From NCBI GenBank assembly GCA_907163375.1, contig CAJQUW010008964.1, positions 896,501 through 960,500 of the forward strand: DNA of 64,000 nt. Direction: 5' to 3'. Shown piece by piece: positions 10,331 to 18,589 of this stretch. Source of the DNA: Prostheceraeus crozeri. Lineage: Eukaryota > Platyhelminthes > Polycladida > Euryleptidae. Under the pieces are notes generated by a model that saw nothing but the letters and a program-made list of their open reading frames with translations, searched no databases and was not told the origin of the DNA. Made by a program: the position numbers and the translations under genes. Position 1 is the first letter of the stretch. Every line of letters begins with the position of its first letter.

Positions 10331-10837
10331 CGCTTCAGACTCTACACCAAAATCGATCTCACAACATTACACCAACACCTTCCAAACAGCAAGTATTACC
10401 CAGGCCGACCTCAAATGTTAGTGGTGAAGATGAACAATTCACGGAATCTTCAACTCTTCCCAAATGGGACTGTACAGATTCTCGGCGCCCTTTCTCATTC
10501 ATCGGCGCAGTCAATGCGCTTAGAGCTACAAAGACTACTACGTCGGATATGGAAGAGGGAGAGGTTTGTGATGTCGAATCTGACTGTGGACAATATGGTG
10601 ATCTCTACTCAATTGAGTGAAAGTGTATCATTTTTGAAGATTCGTACCAGCAGTTACAATTTGTGTTATGAGCCCGAACTTTTTCCTGCAGCTCTCATTA
10701 GTTGTTGGTTACCTGTGCATGTGGCAATCTTTCATAATAGTAAAGTGATCATTACTGGACTAAAATCTCATGTACAAGCAAATGTGATCCTAGACTATCT
10801 CATCGAGTATGTACGTACCCAGCGGATTGTAAAATAA
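10292..10837 (+). CDS. TATA-binding protein (TBP) core-like protein encoded by element 1
   Basis: This 181-codon frame from ATG 10292 has the length of the bare TBP core and its two-repeat layout. Repeat 1 runs IVNILRRF, KIDLTTLHQHLPNSKYYPGR, MLVVKM, LQLFPNGTVQILGALS, then a helix (SAQSMRLELQRLLRRI). Repeat 2 runs LTVDNMVISTQL, CYEPELFPAALI, VAIFHNSKVIITGLKS, then a helix. Cellular TBP has the same order: NxEYNPKRF, IFSSGKMVCTGAKS, then QNMVGS, YEPELFPGLIYRM, IFVSGKVVLTGAK. Phe residues stand at ELFP and IF, positions used for minor-groove intercalation in TBP. There is no N-terminal extension. The frame looks whole and ends before an AATAAA signal. Role inferred: recognition of the element's own TATA promoters. 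Confidence 0.8.
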   Translation: MKRHRYTIVNILRRFRLYTKIDLTTLHQHLPNSKYYPGRPQMLVVKMNNSRNLQLFPNGTVQILGALSHSSAQSMRLELQRLLRRIWKRERFVMSNLTVDNMVISTQLSESVSFLKIRTSSYNLCYEPELFPAALISCWLPVHVAIFHNSKVIITGLKSHVQANVILDYLIEYVRTQRIVK

Positions 10838-10866
10838 AAAACAATTTTTCCAACATGATGTTTTTA
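10833..10866. terminator. Convergent poly(A) signals between TBP-like and protease genes
   Basis: AAAATAAAAAAC follows the TBP-like stop on the plus strand, and TTTTTATTTC reads as an AATAAA signal for the minus-strand protease. The two 3' ends meet within about 30 bp. Confidence 0.55.
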
Positions 10867-11325
10867 TTTCAAATCATGATAGAACTTACAAATCATTTTT
10901 TCATTAGAGGATGGATTACATGAAAAGTTTTGAATAACAGATACAAATCGAGATACATGTAAACGTTTTAAGATTAAGTACAGTACAAAAGCACCACACG
11001 TTGATGAAAGTGGATGTTGTAGTATGCGTTCATTTCGCTGATATTGACGCGTATGTTTTCTCAACCACTGCTGTGTTGGTATATTTGGAGGTTGAGCAAG
11101 AGAGTCAAATAGTTCACCACGTCGGTCTTCTCCAATAAAGATCGCTTTCCAGTGCTCACCGCCTAAATTCTGCGAATGAGTGTTTAGCACAATAAAGATG
11201 GGATAGTCATTTACTGCAGGTGGTAAGGTATCGAGTGAATAGACATTATCGAAAGCTTTCAACGTCGCTTCGTCTGCATTACGCTGCACTTTAGTCTTAA
11301 TATCGTCAGCAGTCAACCAACTCAT
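10864..11325 (-). CDS. Adenain-like maturation cysteine protease (element 1)
   Basis: Predicted to cleave capsid and core precursors. The 153-residue product has the adenain/Ulp1 order of catalytic elements: His in LGGEHWKA (about residue 59), Asp in ELFDSLAQPP (about 74), and Cys in SSTCGAFVLYLI (about 110). The length is slightly shorter than adenovirus protease. The frame looks whole. Its ATG overlaps the stop of the major capsid gene as the pentanucleotide TAATG, implying coupled translation or a shared transcript. It converges with the TBP-like gene. Confidence 0.8.
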   Translation of the reverse strand: MSWLTADDIKTKVQRNADEATLKAFDNVYSLDTLPPAVNDYPIFIVLNTHSQNLGGEHWKAIFIGEDRRGELFDSLAQPPNIPTQQWLRKHTRQYQRNERILQHPLSSTCGAFVLYLILKRLHVSRFVSVIQNFSCNPSSNEKMICKFYHDLK

Positions 11326-12602
11326 TAACGATTATACTGAAGAATCACGTCACGATACTTTGTAATTTCAATATTTGAATCGAAGACTGCATAAATTAAT
11401 ACATTGATCGTCTCAGGTAGTGTTCTTTTGAACGTCAAATCCAAACGAATATTATGAGGCACGTTCGCTTGACGATAGGGTGCACTAATATCGCTGTCAG
11501 TAGTCAAATCAAATGCATAAATAGTATATCCACTCTTAAACTCTTTCATAGTCAGTCCGTTGGTGTCATCCGTATTGTAAAAGCCAAAGACATCCATAAA
11601 ATCAACATAACTGCGCATAAATTGATCCGAAGCAAAATCTGGTTTGTAGGGTGGACCAGGATGACTCACACCATTTGCACGTAAAGCAATTTCACTTAAC
11701 TGATTGTGTTTAAAATTGAAAGGATTCTTCTTTATATTACCACTAAATGCATCATTTTCAACCATTGCCACCATGAGGAGCTTCGGTGCTTCCGATGGAA
11801 AGAGGCCATCTTTCATGAAACTCTTTTGATCTTTAGGAATTGTAAAGGTGAGAAGCTTTGTATGCTGAACGGGGTAAATGGCATTTTGGCGGTTAAGACC
11901 TTCAGCATGTCCTCTAATGACACTTGGATTCGGTACTACTCGACGAATGTAAAGTGCAATATCTTCCACATGAATTCTAAAATTGTCAACTTTAGCAAAT
12001 GCATTCAGCGCAAATTCAGGCTTATTCAATGTCAGCTTGAGTCGCATGCTGGTATTACAGAGTAAAAACTTTGACTGTCTAAAGAAGTCTAAATTCAGCG
12101 GACCATATAGCTGACATACTTTACTATCTTTAATCATAGCAGATCGCTTTACAAAGCCACTGTTTGTTTCAACATCGAATTTTCCTGCTTCATCTCTGTA
12201 CCATCCCATGGCTTCCATATGACTTTTTTGTGCTGCTGGATGAAACTGTGATACATGAGTGAAATATGATTTATAGGGATAATCGCTTTGACCACCTTCC
12301 ACCTACTGCTCTCCAATCGTTAGAGAAACATCGCGAAGTAATGTAGTCAATGGTAAATTGTTCAGTCCAACTTTATGTGCATCGTCAATAGCAGTTCCAT
12401 CTGCTTGCTGAATTCTAAACCTCAAATCAAGCATCGTATAACTCAAATCTATGTAGTCATCACTACCACCAGGAATAACAAATTCAATGGGGCAAGCATT
12501 CTCAGCTGTTCGAGGATGATAATCTACAATACTTGAACTAAGAATATCTGTCTGTATGGCTTGTTGATCAAACAAACAAAAACCGGAAGTTTTACACTCC
12601 AT
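11325..12602 (-). pseudogene. Major capsid protein of element 1, nearly whole
   Basis: Predicted double jelly-roll major capsid (hexon-like) protein. The N-terminal part has IEFVIPGGSDDYIDLSYTML, a hallmark of the animal protein group labelled F54H12.2-like, which corresponds to capsid proteins of such elements. The rest is beta-rich, with FTIPKDQKSF and DVFGFYNTDD in the second half, and ends ILQYNR. About 425 codons are present with about one break, so the gene looks nearly whole. It lies 2 bp after the core-protein gene and overlaps the protease start, as expected for a morphogenesis cluster. Confidence 0.75.
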
Positions 12603-12604
12603 GA

Positions 12605-13060
12605 TTAGAAGTTATAGCAGCGTCGTCGTTTAGCGCCTGATGAATGATTAGAGCCTCTGCGACGTTTGCGTGAATGCCTTTTGACTGAAGATCGCATCTT
12701 ACCAGCTCCGCGATGTTTCCTCCTTCCTTTATTCATTCGTTTAGGTGATTTCTTTCCTTGAGTAACACCAGCAAAGGTCTGCTTCAATGTTTTTAAACCG
12801 CGTTCCTTCCCATGATTCAACAAACTGCTCTTAAAACTTCTACCTCTGGAAAGATCACTAGCAACATCACCAGCAAAGCCAACGGCATTACTTAAAACTT
12901 TTCGTTTTAAAGATCTACCGACATTGGATATGAGAGGTGCTACAACAGATTTCAGTGCACCAAGTATGCTACCTCCACGTTGGCGGCGAGCACCGATGTA
13001 AATTTGTCCTCCACCACTTACATAGGAGGGTCGTGAATAAAATGAGGCAGTTGGATTCAT
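12605..13060 (-). CDS. Basic core protein with pX-like glycine-rich segment (element 1)
   Basis: A 151-residue protein starting at ATG 13060. The N-terminal third is GGGQIYIGARRQRGG followed by SILGALKSVVAPLI, a short hydrophobic amphipathic segment like that of adenovirus pX/mu. The C-terminal half is strongly basic (RRKHRGAGKM, KRHSRKRRRG), suited to condensing DNA. The frame looks whole. It precedes the capsid gene by 2 bp, so both are probably late genes. Cleavage by the neighbouring protease after Gly-Gly sites is plausible but not shown. Confidence 0.65.
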   Translation of the reverse strand: MNPTASFYSRPSYVSGGGQIYIGARRQRGGSILGALKSVVAPLISNVGRSLKRKVLSNAVGFAGDVASDLSRGRSFKSSLLNHGKERGLKTLKQTFAGVTQGKKSPKRMNKGRRKHRGAGKMRSSVKRHSRKRRRGSNHSSGAKRRRCYNF

Positions 13061-13101
13061 AGCTCAAACCCTAAACATTGTTAGTTACAACTTTGCATGA
13101 A

Positions 13102-14187
13102 TCACTGTCGATCACTTAGATGAAAGATGTCGGCACGACGCATCCAAGAGTTCATACTTGAAGGATAACCAGTCCATTTGACAAGACACCATTCTTCACC
13201 TTGCGGTTTTTTACATCGAATGATTTTCTCTACCAAATATGTTTCACTTTCAGTGACTACCTCAATCTCATCGCGGTAAAAGCTACCCTCAATTTCTTCA
13301 TTATCGTAATCTTTCAACTTGTAGGTGGTCGGAGAGTCTTTTTGATTAATCCTTGATACTGTAAATACCTCCTCTGTCCAATTCGGAAGGTACCCTTTAG
13401 CAAAAACACTTTTCACTTTTGAGATACGAACTTTATCACCAATTTTCACATCACTTTTCACATGAATGCGTTTACGTTGGAATGATTCGCGCACTTTATC
13501 TACATTGTCAGCATTTACATCTACTGGTCTGAGTCCAATAGAACGATGGATAGAGTGATTGTAGGCATGGAGTGCATCTTGTAGAACCTTTGTCCAATTT
13601 TGTGTCAAGTTGGCAGTAAAATGTCGCCACAAGCGATTTTTTAATGTGCGATAAAACGTTCAACGAGTGCAGCTTTATAAGCACTCTTTACACTAAACAA
13701 CTCAATGTCATGCCTCTCAAATAATCTTCTCACATGCTGATTTTCAAACTCTTTTCCTTGATCACTCTGAATTCTTTTTGGAATCCGACCTTCTCGAAAA
13801 ATTGTTTGGAATGCTTTTGCTACTCCTTTCCCTTCTTTAGTTTTTAAAGGTTGAGCCCACGCATAACGCGAGAAAATATCAATGACGGTTAAAAAAAATT
13901 ATTACCCGAGTTATGTTTTGAAATGGAGGCCGCATCGCACAAATCTGCTTGCCACTGTTCATCGATGTCATGAACAATATAATGGCGGGTGCGGTACTTC
14001 TTTTCGCTTGTTTGTGGAGTGTATAGGTAGCCTGACCCTTTAACCATCGTTTCACTTGTGATTGTGGAAGACCACTCGCTTTTGATAATTTCTTGATAGA
14101 TGCAAATCCTGCCGGATGTTTTACATCATAATAGATTGACTTCAAACGCTCAGTCGATGACGGCTGACTCTTTTTCCTCCTTCTCAT
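13102..14187 (-). pseudogene. Integrase with C-terminal chromodomain (element 1), broken
   Basis: The 5' part (about 14187-13990) holds the helix-turn-helix seen before Polinton integrases (SIKKLSKASGLPQSQVKRWL, then ATYTLHKQ). The 3' part, open at 13102-13632, has the distal rve-domain helix (YNHSIHRSIGLRPVDV), the SH3-like DNA-binding domain (IGDKVRISKVKSVFAKGY, YKLKDYDNEEIEGSFY), and a chromodomain (YLVEKIIRCK, CLVKWTGYP, SWMRRADI). The gene has several breaks. A chromodomain tail is known in some Polinton and LTR integrases, where it directs insertion to particular chromatin marks. Confidence 0.75.
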
Positions 14188-14365
14188 CTTTTTGTTTTCT
14201 TCCCTTTCTACATTTACAACAACTGCAGCATTTAGCTTTAGCGGTTTTGCGATCGTGTTCACATTGCTTAGGGGTTTCATTGTGAGAGCTGGCGCAGCAA
14301 GTGCAAGTGACAACGACATTCACCTCTGGCGGTTCATTACATGGCAAGCAACACATCTGCTTCAT
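14150..14365 (-). CDS. Small cysteine-rich protein overlapping the integrase start
   Basis: From a true ATG at 14365 a 71-residue frame reads with 13 cysteines in clusters (MCCLPC, CTCC, CCSCCKC), followed by a Lys/Glu tail. The pattern suggests metal binding. It overlaps the integrase 5' end in another frame. It could be a genuine small gene or a chance product of skewed codon composition. No family recognised. Confidence 0.35.
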   Translation of the reverse strand: MKQMCCLPCNEPPEVNVVVTCTCCASSHNETPKQCEHDRKTAKAKCCSCCKCRKGRKQKDEKEEKESAVID

Positions 14366-14366
14366 A

Positions 14367-14546
14367 TTAATAGTCTGAGAACATGTATTTCTTGGGAGGA
14401 GCTGTTTTACGTTTTCCTTTTACTAGTTTTAGTGGTGGCGTAGATCTACGTCGAGTTCTTCCTCTTGTTTGCTTAGTGAGTGTGGGAGGGGATGTAGCAG
14501 GTGACGTCTTAAACCAATTTGTTGGCATTTTCATCGTCTGAAGCAT
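14367..14546 (-). CDS. Small arginine/lysine-rich peptide
   Basis: A 59-codon frame from ATG 14546 lies directly before the cysteine-rich frame. It is rich in Thr, Pro and basic residues (RGRTRRRSTPPLKL, KGKRKTAPPKKY), which suggests nucleic-acid binding or a core peptide. It overlaps the end of the next upstream gene by 16 bases. Support is limited to ATG, composition and tight packing. Confidence 0.3.
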   Translation of the reverse strand: MLQTMKMPTNWFKTSPATSPPTLTKQTRGRTRRRSTPPLKLVKGKRKTAPPKKYMFSDY

Positions 14547-15049
14547 TGGAGTAGTAGCCACTGTTCTTTCAATGTCTCATTATTCAAAGCAAATTTTGGT
14601 ACATTATGCTTTTTCAATAGTTTAAGAAAGTATGACCAACCAGGTGGAACATAGCCCTGACGGCGCTTTCTACGTGTCGCATACTGAATCAAGTCTTCAT
14701 AACGTGAAGCATCAATCACTTTATTTTCATCTGGAATGATTTCTCCTCTATCATTTACATTGAGATGGGGTTCAATACTATTGAAAAGAGATATGGCATG
14801 TGCGCGAGATGCTAAAGGTGTAGCAGTCGATACAGAGTCACGCATCTTATTCTTCAAGTTTTTCAACTGCTCAACAGTTTCCGATTGTAATAATACAGCA
14901 CGATGTGGATCTTTGATGTGAACATTTTGCTGATAATCTATTTCTTTCCTATACATTTGATTTGCAAGAGGTTGCTTTACTTGCTGCATGGCAGTCAATT
15001 GTACATATTCATCCTGAGGAATAACAATCATGCGAGAATAAGAACTCAT
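14531..15049 (-). CDS. Conserved element protein of unknown function (172 aa)
   Basis: The N-terminus MIVIPQDEYVQLTAMQQ, a central coiled segment and a C-terminal globular part (GYVPPGWSYFLKLLKK, VPKFALNN) match a layout I recall from many animal Polinton-like elements, where the gene has no assigned function. Its ATG overlaps the ATPase stop as ATGA. The frame looks whole. The similar slot in element 2 is filled by the genes at 39312-40132. A scaffold or capsid-associated role is possible but unproven. Confidence 0.6.
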   Translation of the reverse strand: MSSYSRMIVIPQDEYVQLTAMQQVKQPLANQMYRKEIDYQQNVHIKDPHRAVLLQSETVEQLKNLKNKMRDSVSTATPLASRAHAISLFNSIEPHLNVNDRGEIIPDENKVIDASRYEDLIQYATRRKRRQGYVPPGWSYFLKLLKKHNVPKFALNNETLKEQWLLLQCFRR

Positions 15050-15663
15050 AGTTTGTAGATAATCATGGGAGTTTTCAAAATATCACTTCGAAATCTAAAT
15101 TCTTCCGGACACTCTTGCGTAAAGTCAATGAATAAGTAACCGTATGGTTTTTCAGTAGCTGCTTGAAAAATTTCAATTAAGGCTTTTGAACCTCTTGGTG
15201 CAACTTGTCGCGCTAAAATTTCAAATTGACTTTTATCTCGCGGATTCTTGAAAATAGCATAATAGTGTGTATTCAGGTTTCGTGTACGAGCTTCTTTTCC
15301 ATCAGGAAACAAATTTTGTGTGATATAGATGATAAAGCACCTTTTATGGTGTGCTGCGCGAGTGAACATATCTGTAACATCTTTTGAATTCTTACTTTCT
15401 TCTAATAAATCATCCAATACAACAACATCATTAGACTGAAGTTTATCCACTGGAATAATTTCTTCATGTCGAATAAAGTTGCGACTTTGCAATTCCTGAA
15501 ACAGCGACGGTTGATAAATACCATAACACCAAATCACTCGATTGATAGGTTCCTTAAACAACTCCCTTCTTTTATCCAATAAATTCAGCGTGAAAACAGT
15601 TTTACCTGCATGAGATGGACCTGATACAGTCAGAACTTTATCACATTGAAGTCTGAAATCCAT
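15046..15663 (-). CDS. FtsK/HerA-type DNA packaging ATPase (element 1)
   Basis: Predicted motor that packages element DNA into capsids. Walker A is GPSHAGKT close to the N-terminus, Walker B is VVVLDDLL, and a Gln-containing strand CFIIYITQNLF follows. The ATG at 15663 (MDFRLQCDKV) is preferred because no ATG lies further upstream in this frame. The resulting 205-residue length is typical for the compact ATPases of this class. The frame looks whole. Stop and next start overlap as ATGA. Confidence 0.85.
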   Translation of the reverse strand: MDFRLQCDKVLTVSGPSHAGKTVFTLNLLDKRRELFKEPINRVIWCYGIYQPSLFQELQSRNFIRHEEIIPVDKLQSNDVVVLDDLLEESKNSKDVTDMFTRAAHHKRCFIIYITQNLFPDGKEARTRNLNTHYYAIFKNPRDKSQFEILARQVAPRGSKALIEIFQAATEKPYGYLFIDFTQECPEEFRFRSDILKTPMIIYKL

Positions 15664-15694
15664 TATAATACTTTGAGATTCAACATTTGCATAA

Positions 15695-16045
15695 TTAACG
15701 TCTAGAGCCAAAGATATTACCCAATACGTTGCCCACGATAGGAGCTAGCATCGGTAGTAACGCTGGAAGGAAACCGCCCTTTTGTGTTAGAGTTTCCCTC
15801 TTTCTTTGAAGGGCGACTTTAGGATTGGAGATGAAACGCAATTTCGCAGCATATCGCTTAAGTAACTTTCGTTGTTTTGGTGCTAATTTCTTCGTCCTCA
15901 ACTCCCTCACATGAGAAATAATTTCACGAATGAATTTATCGTTAGCATGTCGTATAGCATTGTATCGCTGATTTGCTTTCATTCGTCGGAGAGCTTGAAT
16001 GGCTGAAGAAAACTTTGAAGACTTTTGACTTTTACGTTTCGCCAT
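15695..16045 (-). CDS. pX/pVI-like small basic protein with C-terminal membrane-active segment
   Basis: A 116-residue protein, basic and helical in its first three quarters, ending with KGGFLPALLPMLAPIVGN and GSRR. The GGFLPAL hydrophobic tail closely resembles adenovirus pX and the late minor core proteins of adintoviruses. Such segments are linked to membrane disruption or core condensation. It sits just before the ATPase. The frame looks whole. Confidence 0.7.
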   Translation of the reverse strand: MAKRKSQKSSKFSSAIQALRRMKANQRYNAIRHANDKFIREIISHVRELRTKKLAPKQRKLLKRYAAKLRFISNPKVALQRKRETLTQKGGFLPALLPMLAPIVGNVLGNIFGSRR

Positions 16046-16053
16046 TTTCCGTG

Positions 16054-16419
16054 TTAGTCTTTGCTAAAACCTGTCTTTACCACATTTGCATAGGTACTAA
16101 CTATTGCGGCATAAGTGACACTCGAAATGAGCAATATCACAGTGGTTACATTTGCAAAGTTGAATGCAATTACGTATGAAACAGCGTTGACAAAAAGCAT
16201 GCTTACATCTCTTGAAGATGCGCTTTTCATTCCATCCTTTCGCTTACATACATCGCAACACATAGTTTCACCGTTACTGATGTCTATAGCAAGTCTTTTT
16301 GAAGATATGAATTTGCTAGCCTTTTCTAAATAATAGACGCATGTACAGAAGGAATATACTTCGAGAGTGAGCAGACATAGCTCGAAAACCAGTTGTGCTA
16401 CAATCAAGTACCACTGCAT
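16054..16419 (-). CDS. Small predicted membrane protein
   Basis: From ATG 16419 a frame of about 121 codons has a hydrophobic N-terminal segment (YLIVAQLVFELCLLTLEVYS), a middle C-x2-C pair (CCDVCKRKDG), and a long hydrophobic C-terminal stretch (VIAFNFANVTTVILLISSV). Two membrane passes are likely. It starts 2 bp after the upstream gene's stop and ends 9 bp before the pX-like gene, so it belongs to the same transcription unit. Family not recognised. Confidence 0.5.
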   Translation of the reverse strand: MQWYLIVAQLVFELCLLTLEVYSFCTCVYYLEKASKFISSKRLAIDISNGETMCCDVCKRKDGMKSASSRDVSMLFVNAVSYVIAFNFANVTTVILLISSVTYAAIVSTYANVVKTGFSKD

Positions 16420-16421
16420 TT

Positions 16422-16832
16422 TCAATTTTTCTTTATGGAAAGTTGAATGTGAATATCTGAAATCGCTTCAATCACTAGACTGCTACCATGATGGTTAAAT
16501 GCGTTAAGACGTTCAGCATTTTTTATCATATGTCTTTTAAAAAATTCTTGGGGGTGATCTACCACTTCCATTGAATAAGAAGTAAAATGGAAAGAGCGAC
16601 TTTCCACCTCTTCCTTTCCAAAATGACTAAACTTAATTTTCGCAACTAATCGCGCCATGACAATGCTATCAGAGAATGTATTCATTAACTCTAGAAATAG
16701 AGTGCTAGCAGCATCGACCACTGCTTCGATGTCGGTCTCATCTTTATGAAAATTTATCACATAATCTTGAACAGCTCCTTTTAAACTTTGCCTATGAAAA
16801 TGTAATGTTCCGCAGTCGTTTGAGAAAGACAT
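16422..16832 (-). CDS. Stand-alone copy of a polymerase N-terminal domain
   Basis: A 136-residue protein with a true ATG at 16832. Its middle and end (VMARLVAKIKFSHFGKEEVE, then ISDIHIQLSIKK) follow the same strand order as residues about 150-235 of this element's polymerase (MKALIYLKIKYVKIDHHTGQ, then IETAMIKITL). The zinc-finger protein of element 2 also carries this domain. A separate copy suggests a partner or regulator of the polymerase or primer. Biochemical role unknown. Confidence 0.45.
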   Translation of the reverse strand: MSFSNDCGTLHFHRQSLKGAVQDYVINFHKDETDIEAVVDAASTLFLELMNTFSDSIVMARLVAKIKFSHFGKEEVESRSFHFTSYSMEVVDHPQEFFKRHMIKNAERLNAFNHHGSSLVIEAISDIHIQLSIKKN

Positions 16833-16916
16833 GATCGCCCTTTATCTAACCCATCCATTGCATGAAAACAACTCTTCTCATAGTAACATTTATTGAATAA
16901 CGGTAACAAGCATGCA

Positions 16917-17447
16917 TTATAAATCAATGGTTTGAAAGAGATAAAATAGATACAGCTGGCAACTATCATACAGCGAGCAATGATAACCATACAGGACTTT
17001 GGCAGTGTTGAGGTAAGGAGGAAAGAAGCATTGGTTATGAACGTAGCTACTACAACGAACAGACAAAATAGGAACACACAAATCCTTAAAACGTTTCGTG
17101 ACTTCATGATAATGTTGATTCACTCTACTATCCCAAGGCGGGAGCAAAATATCATCAATGATTAGATTGGGAAATACTTTCCTCTCCTTACCAGGATTAT
17201 TAGAAAAGATGCGTATAACATTGAAAGCAGCTAACCATCGTTTAAAGTCAATAAGAAGAGCACTCTCACAAGAAAAGCCGTAATCTTGCAAATATTTCAG
17301 ATTAAGTCCATGAATGTGTTTTCTCGCCCATTGATCAACATTGGGATCGCAGTTGGCATGTTGATGATAGACACTAACAATCTGATATGTCCTATTGTTC
17401 ATAGCAATAGCACTGAGCTCCTGCACAGGTTCACCCTCACAATCCAT
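16917..17447 (-). CDS. DnaQ/DEDDh exonuclease-like protein
   Basis: The 176-residue frame starts at ATG 17447 with MDCEGEPVQELSAIAM, a D-x-E motif on a first strand as in DEDD 3'-5' exonucleases. HIHGLNLKYLQDYG follows, then a second-motif region IRIFSNNPGKERKVFP and an acidic strand IIDDILLPPW. The tail GYHCSLYDSCQLYLFYLF is one I associate with a conserved protein of animal Polinton-like elements. Likely roles are repair or proofreading. The fold is inferred from motif order. Confidence 0.5.
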   Translation of the reverse strand: MDCEGEPVQELSAIAMNNRTYQIVSVYHQHANCDPNVDQWARKHIHGLNLKYLQDYGFSCESALLIDFKRWLAAFNVIRIFSNNPGKERKVFPNLIIDDILLPPWDSRVNQHYHEVTKRFKDLCVPILSVRCSSYVHNQCFFPPYLNTAKVLYGYHCSLYDSCQLYLFYLFQTIDL

Positions 17448-17499
17448 AAAAATGATGATAGAAGCTTAAAACGGAAATTTACACATCTAAGGAAACGTT

Positions 17500-17700
17500 C
17501 TATAACATATTACAAAATGAAGAATTACATCGATGCTTTTCACGACAAAATACACAAATGATATGATGGCAACGAAGAAGTAAAATGTATCTAATAAGAC
17601 CACGTGTACGACACTCAGAGCACATAACCGAATTGTCATAGGGTAGAGTTAGGAAAGGACTAGTAATTCTCCTTCTTTGATTTGCGCTTTGATGCAGCAT
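17500..17700 (-). CDS. RING-like zinc-finger small protein
   Basis: The C-terminal half has a RING-type spacing: CSEC, then a 14-residue gap to CHHIICVFC, then further Cys in HRCNSSFC. This fits a C3HC4-like cross-brace. The first ATG of the frame is about 17700, and the frame is also open a little upstream. RING proteins usually act as ubiquitin ligases, and viruses use them against host defences. Short length and uncertain start limit confidence. Confidence 0.45.
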   Translation of the reverse strand: MLHQSANQRRRITSPFLTLPYDNSVMCSECRTRGLIRYILLLRCHHIICVFCREKHRCNSSFCNML

Positions 17701-17757
17701 TCTTCTCCGACTTGCGCTTCGTACCACTGCTGTTAAGGATTTGATCAATTATGTCAT

Positions 17758-18436
17758 CTACGTTGGGTGGTTTTGGAATATATAGGATGGATTCCATATG
17801 CATGGAGAGAGAGAGACTATTTTATTATCCTTGTGTCGACCATAATATAGCCCATTCACTTTGAAAAGGATATCCCAAGTACCTTCTCCGAGATCATCAC
17901 ATCTGATGGGTATTGATTGATCTCCCTCCTTCTTATAGTAAGTGCACCAATGTGATACCGGTAGGCAAATTTGATTACCATCCCAAATCTTTCTATAGGG
18001 AGTATCCTTGTCATCTTTCGCCTTCCACTCTTGAGCAAGAGGAGTAGGAATGTCCATATTTAATGTCACGTACTCCTCAATAATATCAAGTTGGCGGCGA
18101 ATGTACGGACTCACGGGGATCAGTATGTAGTCCCCATACTGATTGCGCATTATCTTGACATCCGTGGAAGGGAGCATTCCCGTTTGGAGTACTACGCTAT
18201 GATCGTCATAACGCAAGGCTTGTTTAAATTTACGCTGTAGCGGTGTAGGATTATGTACCTTGGTTGTTTCTTCCACTGGCCTCAGTTGTAGATGATCTGA
18301 CCGTAGCGAACCTTGTAACATTTGACCGCCATTTTGTCCTACTAGTGCAGCAGATGGAGTAGATGCCTGAAAATGAAAAAGATTGTATTAAGTTTACGTT
18401 CAAGGGAGGAGAGGGAGGGAAGTAGCGACTTACCAT
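17758..18436 (-). CDS. Spliced early-type protein of unknown function
   Basis: ATG at 18436-18434 stands alone at the end of exon 1 and is followed by a donor GTAAGT. The intron ends in TTTTCAG, and exon 2 starts at 18366, giving a protein that begins M-ASTPSAALV. The rest reads in frame to 17758. C-terminal segments LGEGTWDILFKVNGLYYGRH and KIVSLS resemble a recurrent protein of animal Polinton-like elements with no agreed function. A single-stranded DNA-binding role is only a guess. The same split-ATG leader with M-AST is found on the polymerase gene. Confidence 0.6.
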
Positions 18437-18580
18437 TTTAGTTGGATAATAGAATAGAGAGAGAGAAAATGTGCGTCCGTCACTCGTGTGATTCAATCAT
18501 GGAATGATTCTCACTGTGGAAGGCTCGCTATTTATATAGAAATGCTTGATTCTCATTGGATGACGATCCTCATTGGACAA
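18434..18580 (-). promoter_or_regulatory. CCAAT-CCAAT-TATA promoter of the minus-strand unit
   Basis: On the minus strand, CCAAT boxes lie at 18576-18572 and 18559-18555, exactly 17 bp apart, followed by TCTATATAAA at 18540-18531. The leader to the split ATG is about 95 bp and pyrimidine rich. It mirrors the polymerase promoter at 2266-2488. Confidence 0.65.
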
Positions 18581-18589
18581 TAACATCAA

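Noticed and set aside
10105-10620. Long plus-strand frame overlapping the TBP-like gene
   Set aside because: Beyond about 10330 its residues are low-complexity Ser/Thr/His and the other frame has clear TBP motifs.
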